A stretch of 5,490 nucleotides of DNA from assembly GCA_025455895.1 (NCBI GenBank), contig JALOLQ010000124.1:1-5490 (forward strand), given 5' to 3'. Both the position numbers and the translations under genes were made by a program. Source of the DNA: Solirubrobacteraceae bacterium. GTDB lineage: Bacteria > Actinomycetota > Thermoleophilia > Solirubrobacterales > Solirubrobacteraceae. Each line of letters begins with the position of its first letter. Positions within the stretch are counted from its first letter, which is position 1. Below the pieces are notes generated by a model. It was not told where the DNA came from. It saw nothing but the letters and a program-made list of their open reading frames with translations, and ran no database searches. Of the stretch, positions 1-2,675 are shown piece by piece.

Positions 1-278
1 ACCGCGCACGGCCCGCCGTCGATCGTCGCGGTGCCGCCGAGCAGCCCGTCGGCCGGCGTGCGCTCGATCAGCTCCTGGACCTCGCGGCGCAGCCGCTGCG
101 CGGCGATCGCCAGGCGGCCGTACTCGGTGAACGAGCCGGGGTCGACGAGGTCGGCGAGGTTCTCGCGCGCGGTGCGCCCGCCGGCGGCGTGGCGGCGCGC
201 GACCGCGTCCGGGCGCGCGGCGTCCTGCGTGAATGCGATCCGCTCGCGCAGTGCCTCGAGATCGTCGTCCGCGCTCAC
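1..278 (-). CDS. Acyl-CoA carboxylase-type carboxyltransferase (beta) subunit, N-terminal part, cut by window edge
   Basis: This is the N-terminal 92 residues of a biotin-dependent carboxyltransferase. The family moves a carboxyl group from carboxybiotin to an acyl-CoA such as acetyl- or propionyl-CoA, in the cytoplasm. After a short charged leader (about residues 1-25) comes the family's characteristic entry stretch: ARRHAAGGRTARENLADLVD (27-46) followed by PGSFTEYG (47-54), then ERTPADGLLGG (72-82) leading into a beta strand (TATIDGG). The start is GTG at 278-276. It overlaps the TGA stop of the upstream gene (277-275) as GTGA, and a GAGG at 289-286 lies 7 nt upstream. Most of the gene, including the acyl-CoA and biotin sites, lies beyond base 1, so the substrate cannot be assigned. 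The leader is too short to carry a fused biotin carboxylase domain upstream, so any biotin carboxylase must be separate or C-terminal. Family assignment is from remembered motifs. Confidence 0.85.
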   Translation of the reverse strand, partial: MSADDDLEALRERIAFTQDAARPDAVARRHAAGGRTARENLADLVDPGSFTEYGRLAIAAQRLRREVQELIERTPADGLLGGTATIDGGPCA

Positions 279-766
279 CGCGCGACCTCGACGGTGATCA
301 CGGCCACCACGAGCCGCTCGTCGGCGTCCTCGCCGTAGGAGAAGACCGTGCGCCGCCCGGCCGGCCCGGCGAGCACGCAGAGTCCCGCCTCGTCGTCGCA
401 GCTCGCGCGCGGGTATTCGCGCACGACGGCGGCCTTGAGCGAGCGCCCCGGCGCGAGGCCGGCGGCCGTCGCCCAGGCCGGCGAGGACGCGCTGATGGCG
501 AGCGCGCGCCCCGCCCGCGCGCCGGTGCGCGCGAACGCGACCTCGAGGCCGCGCCGCGGCCAGCGCCAGACGATCTCGCGGCGGCGAGTCGCGACCGACG
601 TCGGCCGGCCATAGGCGGCGCGGATCGCCGCGCGCGTGTCGCCGAGGTCGCCGCGGCCGACCGCGACGCCGGGCACGATCAGGCGCGAGGCGGGCGTGGC
701 CGCGGCGGCCGGCGGAGCGAGCGCGCCGGCGGCGAGCGCGGCCAGGGTCAGCGCGGCGCGCCTCAC
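275..766 (-). CDS. Small secreted protein of unknown function with two similar G-x-(S/T) motifs
   Basis: I do not recognise a named family. The 163-residue product has a clear Sec signal peptide: MRR, then a hydrophobic Ala/Leu core (4-17), then PPAAAA with likely cleavage near residues 22-24. The mature part holds two similar stretches. GDLGDTRAAIRAAYGRP (about 39-55) and GLAPGRSLKAAVVREYPRA (about 103-121) both read as G-x-(T/S)-(helix)-Y-(G/P). Each is followed by strand-like sequence, which suggests an internal duplication of a small alpha/beta module. The only cysteines, C123 and C130, could form a disulfide after export. The start is GTG at 766-764, overlapping the TGA of the VOC gene (765-763). 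No good Shine-Dalgarno sequence precedes it, so translation probably depends on coupling. No ATG lies nearby in frame. The stop at 277-275 overlaps the next gene in the same way. It could be a lipid- or wall-associated accessory protein, but nothing in the sequence fixes a role. Confidence 0.8.
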   Translation of the reverse strand: MRRAALTLAALAAGALAPPAAAATPASRLIVPGVAVGRGDLGDTRAAIRAAYGRPTSVATRRREIVWRWPRRGLEVAFARTGARAGRALAISASSPAWATAAGLAPGRSLKAAVVREYPRASCDDEAGLCVLAGPAGRRTVFSYGEDADERLVVAVITVEVAR

Positions 767-1146
767 GGCGCCGGGGTCCGCGGGGCGTAGCGGTGGTGGA
801 GCATCAGCGCGTTGCCGTCCGGGTCGGCGAAGAACGCCATGTGGCAGACGCCGGTGTCGAAGGTGTCGGCGGCGAAGGCGACGCCGCGGGCCTCCAGCTC
901 CGCTCGGGCGACCGCCACGTCGTCCACGTGCAGGGCGATCGGGTTGCGGTTCGGATGGCGCTCGAGGCCCATGCGGTCGGGGTCGTAGGCGTTGAGCGTG
1001 AGGTTCCCCGTCTCGAACTCGGCGAAGCCGCGCTCGGGCATGTGCACCGAGCACGCGAGACCGAGCGTGTCGCGGTAGAAGGCGACCGTCCGCTCGAGGT
1101 CGGTGATCGGCAGGCCGACGAAGTCGACGCCGGTGACGCTGGTCAT
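763..1146 (-). CDS. VOC (glyoxalase/bleomycin-resistance fold) family protein
   Basis: A 127-residue cytoplasmic protein with the two beta-alpha-beta-beta-beta modules of the vicinal oxygen chelate fold. Module one starts VDFVGLPITDLERTVAFYRD (7-26), followed by TLGL. Module two starts PIALHVDDVAVARAELEARG (69-88) and ends with ADPDGNALMLHH (107-118), the usual closing strand. Length is normal for a single-domain VOC protein. The positions that carry metal ligands in metal-dependent members appear as F9, P69 and M115 when aligned by eye, so a classic metal-dependent glyoxalase I, dioxygenase or epimerase reaction is doubtful. The ATG at 1146-1144 is preceded by GAGGAG (1157-1152) with 5-nt spacing, the best ribosome binding site in the window. 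It lies 40 bp after the hydrolase stop, and its TGA overlaps the next start by 4 nt. Substrate is unknown. The fold is confident; the function is not. Confidence 0.9.
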   Translation of the reverse strand: MTSVTGVDFVGLPITDLERTVAFYRDTLGLACSVHMPERGFAEFETGNLTLNAYDPDRMGLERHPNRNPIALHVDDVAVARAELEARGVAFAADTFDTGVCHMAFFADPDGNALMLHHRYAPRTPAP

Positions 1147-1151
1147 GCGGG

Positions 1152-1157
1152 CTCCTC
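1152..1157 (-). promoter_or_regulatory. Strong ribosome binding site of the VOC gene
   Basis: GAGGAG on the minus strand, 5 nt before the ATG at 1146. It fixes this start. It also indicates independent ribosome loading at the VOC gene, whereas the next two genes rely on stop/start overlaps. Confidence 0.7.
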
Positions 1158-1186
1158 GCGGGTGGGGGACGGGGCGATTCTGCCAC

Positions 1187-2479
1187 CTACCGCGTGTCGG
1201 CCGGCCGCGGCTTCAGGGCGGCTGCGAAGAACGCGCCGACCCGCCGCTCGTACTCGGCGGGCGCGGTCCGCAGCGCGCCGGTGTGCCCGCCCTCCTCCAG
1301 CCGCCAGATCCCCTTCGGCGGGCCGGCGGCCTCGACGTACGGGACGTTCAGCTCCTCGGCGTTGCCGTCCCGGGCCCAGATCAGCAGCAGCGCGCGCGGG
1401 CTGATCCGGCCGGTCAGGTCCTGGAGCGCCGGGGGCGGCCCGCCGCCGGCGAACACGGAGGTCGCCGCGGTGATCGCCGCCCACTGCGGCAGGCTCGCCC
1501 AGCGGCCCGCGCCGGGCATCGCGGAGATCTCGCGGACCGAGCGGAGGCCGGCGCCCTCGGAGACGACGGCGCGCAGCCCGGCGTCGCGCGCGGCGGCCTC
1601 GAGCAGCAGCTCCCCGCCGACCGACAGCCCGAGCCCGCCGACCTTCGCGGGATCCACCTCCGGCCGCGCGCGCAGCCCGGCGACGGCGGCCTCGACGTCC
1701 GGCACGCCGCCCCAGCCGAGGCGGTTGACGTCCCCCTCGCTCTCGCCCTCGCCGCGGCGGTCGACGAGCAGCACGCCGTAGCCGCGCCGGACGAGCAGCC
1801 GCGCGTGTGGCTGCGGCTCGTCGCGCCCGGGGAGGACGAGGACCGCCGCGCGGTTGCGCGCGGGGACGTACCACCCGCGCAGCCGCAGCCCGTCGGCGGT
1901 CGTGAGCGTGACGTCGCGGTGGGGAGCGCCGAGCCGCGCCGGCGGCGGCTCGCTGCGCGGCTTGTGGGTGGCGATGAAGGCGAACGGCACCGGCACGACG
2001 ATCTGCCAGGCGACGACCACGGCGGCGAGGCCCAGCAGCGCGCGCCGTCCGTAGCGGCGCCAGAGCGGCCGGTCCCGGCGGCGCGAGCGCCACAGCAGGC
2101 CGGCGCCGAGCGCGGCGAGGGCGAGACCGGCGAGCAGGCCCAGCAGGCCGGTGAGGTCGTCACCGGCCGGCCCCGCGTCCAGCGCATGGGCGAGCGGCAC
2201 CGCGGTCCCCGCGGCGACCGCGCTGAGCCCGAGCGCCAGGGCCACGGCGCCGCGTGCGCCGGCGCGGCGCAGGCGCGGGACGCCCCAGGCGAGGAGCCCG
2301 AGCAGGAGCGCCGGCACGAGCCCGGCGACGAGGTGATCACCGGCGGCGGTGCCCGGCTCGGGGTGCAGGAACGCGTCGTCGACGAGGTGCAGGGCGATCG
2401 CGCCGCACGCCAGGCGGAAGGCGAGCGCCTCCCGGCGGGACGCGGCCGGCCCCGCGGGACGGGTGCCGGTGACGGCCAT
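1187..2479 (-). CDS. Membrane-anchored alpha/beta-hydrolase with N-terminal transmembrane domain
   Basis: A 430-residue protein in two parts. The first about 172 residues hold about five hydrophobic segments (roughly 20-38, 50-66, 78-100, 110-130 and 147-170). They are separated by an Arg-rich loop (67-77), an acidic loop (101-109) and a strongly basic loop (131-146). The second part (about 188-425) is an alpha/beta-hydrolase domain. It has strand and oxyanion turn AAVLVLPGRD (211-220), DRRGEGESEGD (240-250), nucleophile elbow GLGLSVGG with Ser286, candidate acid Asp371 in WARDGN, and catalytic His399 in GGHTGAL. The usual HG of the oxyanion turn is PG here. The substrate is unknown; an ester, thioester or peptide bond is possible. 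ATG 2479-2477 is chosen because GGTGG (2488-2484) precedes it and the first hydrophobic segment follows. The frame stays open to 2782, but that stretch is Arg/Ser-rich, overlaps narG and has no domain. By the positive-inside rule the hydrolase domain should face outward. It is the first gene of the leftward operon. Confidence 0.88.
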   Translation of the reverse strand: MAVTGTRPAGPAASRREALAFRLACGAIALHLVDDAFLHPEPGTAAGDHLVAGLVPALLLGLLAWGVPRLRRAGARGAVALALGLSAVAAGTAVPLAHALDAGPAGDDLTGLLGLLAGLALAALGAGLLWRSRRRDRPLWRRYGRRALLGLAAVVVAWQIVVPVPFAFIATHKPRSEPPPARLGAPHRDVTLTTADGLRLRGWYVPARNRAAVLVLPGRDEPQPHARLLVRRGYGVLLVDRRGEGESEGDVNRLGWGGVPDVEAAVAGLRARPEVDPAKVGGLGLSVGGELLLEAAARDAGLRAVVSEGAGLRSVREISAMPGAGRWASLPQWAAITAATSVFAGGGPPPALQDLTGRISPRALLLIWARDGNAEELNVPYVEAAGPPKGIWRLEEGGHTGALRTAPAEYERRVGAFFAAALKPRPADTR

Positions 2480-2494
2480 GGATCCACCGTACGC

Positions 2495-2512
2495 CCGCGG
2501 CTGCGGCCGCGG
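2495..2512 (-). repeat. GC-rich hairpin in the hydrolase 5' leader
   Basis: A perfect 7-bp inverted repeat, CCGCGGC at 2495-2501 and GCCGCGG at 2506-2512, with a 4-nt loop (TGCG). It sits 15 nt upstream of the hydrolase ATG and just ahead of its GGTGG ribosome binding site. It would therefore fold in the leader of that mRNA if transcription starts further upstream. There is no T-tract, so it is not a terminator. In DNA this GC-rich it could also be chance. Confidence 0.45.
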
Positions 2513-2533
2513 ACCGGGGCGGACTACGGAAGC

Positions 2534-2550
2534 CGCGAGCGACGCTCGCG
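2534..2550. repeat. 17-bp palindrome in the divergent control region
   Basis: CGCGAGC at 2534-2540 and GCTCGCG at 2544-2550, perfect over 7 bp with a 3-bp centre (GAC). The short centre suits a DNA operator for a dimeric regulator as well as an RNA hairpin. It lies between the two genes, nearer the hydrolase. No known regulator motif is recognised. Confidence 0.4.
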
Positions 2551-2609
2551 CGACGAGGGTGGCGGGTTCCCGTCCGGTTCCGGTCGCGCGGGCGCTCGGA
2601 GCCGTAGTT

Positions 2610-2630
2610 TCCCGCAGTCGTTTCGCGGGA
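2610..2630. promoter_or_regulatory. Inverted repeat TCCCGC-N9-GCGGGA upstream of narG
   Basis: Perfect 6-bp arms (2610-2615 and 2625-2630) sit around a 9-bp centre. The arm centres are about 15 bp apart, which is longer than one helical turn. It lies just upstream of the AT-richer narG promoter zone, where an activator site would be expected. No match to FNR (TTGAT-N4-ATCAA) is seen. Operator function is inference. Confidence 0.35.
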
Positions 2631-2640
2631 TACCACTTAC

Positions 2641-2657
2641 TCACAAACTTCGTGTGA
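2641..2657. promoter_or_regulatory. Inverted repeat TCACA-N7-TGTGA in the narG promoter
   Basis: Perfect 5-bp arms (2641-2645 and 2653-2657) lie around a 7-bp centre, immediately upstream of the candidate -10 element. The arms resemble CRP/FNR-family half-sites but in the opposite (everted) order to the usual TGTGA-N6-TCACA, so that family is not assigned. Its place between -35 and -10 would suit a repressor or a spacer-binding activator controlling narG. Confidence 0.35.
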
Positions 2658-2661
2658 AAAC

Positions 2662-2667
2662 TATCCT
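2662..2667 (+). promoter_or_regulatory. Candidate -10 element (TATCCT) for narG, possibly leaderless
   Basis: TATCCT fits the actinobacterial TANNNT -10 pattern and ends 8 nt before the GTG at 2676. Transcription would therefore begin at or very near the start codon. No good -35 box is seen; TTACTC at 2637-2642 is poor and badly spaced. The only purine-rich stretch, GGGAG at 2669-2673, is 2 nt from the GTG, too close for a normal Shine-Dalgarno sequence, which favours leaderless initiation. Confidence 0.35.
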
Positions 2668-2675
2668 CGGGAGCC

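Larger units (their letters stand above)
2480..2675. promoter_or_regulatory. Divergent intergenic control region between the hydrolase operon and narG
   Basis: This 196-bp gap separates two outward-facing genes, so it must hold promoters for both. The part nearest narG (about 2608-2670) is visibly richer in A/T than its surroundings, while the part nearest the hydrolase is GC-rich. It contains four perfect inverted repeats, listed separately. I see no protein-coding sequence of its own and no convincing sigma-70 promoter for the leftward operon. Confidence 0.75.

Noticed and set aside
763..1146. Methylmalonyl-CoA epimerase partnered with a propionyl-CoA carboxylase
   Set aside because: The epimerase is a VOC protein and the operon has a carboxyltransferase, so the idea is attractive. 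However, the metal-ligand His and Glu positions needed by the epimerase appear as Phe, Pro and Met here.
1147..1186. Terminator or separate promoter between the hydrolase and VOC genes
   Set aside because: The 40-bp gap has no stable hairpin with a T-tract and no recognisable -10/-35 pair. Read-through in one operon is the simpler reading.
2641..2657. FNR, CRP or Rex binding site upstream of narG
   Set aside because: No TTGAT-N4-ATCAA is present. The TCACA and TGTGA arms are in reverse order for CRP, and the downstream TTCACA needed for a Rex operator is missing. Kept only as an unassigned dyad.
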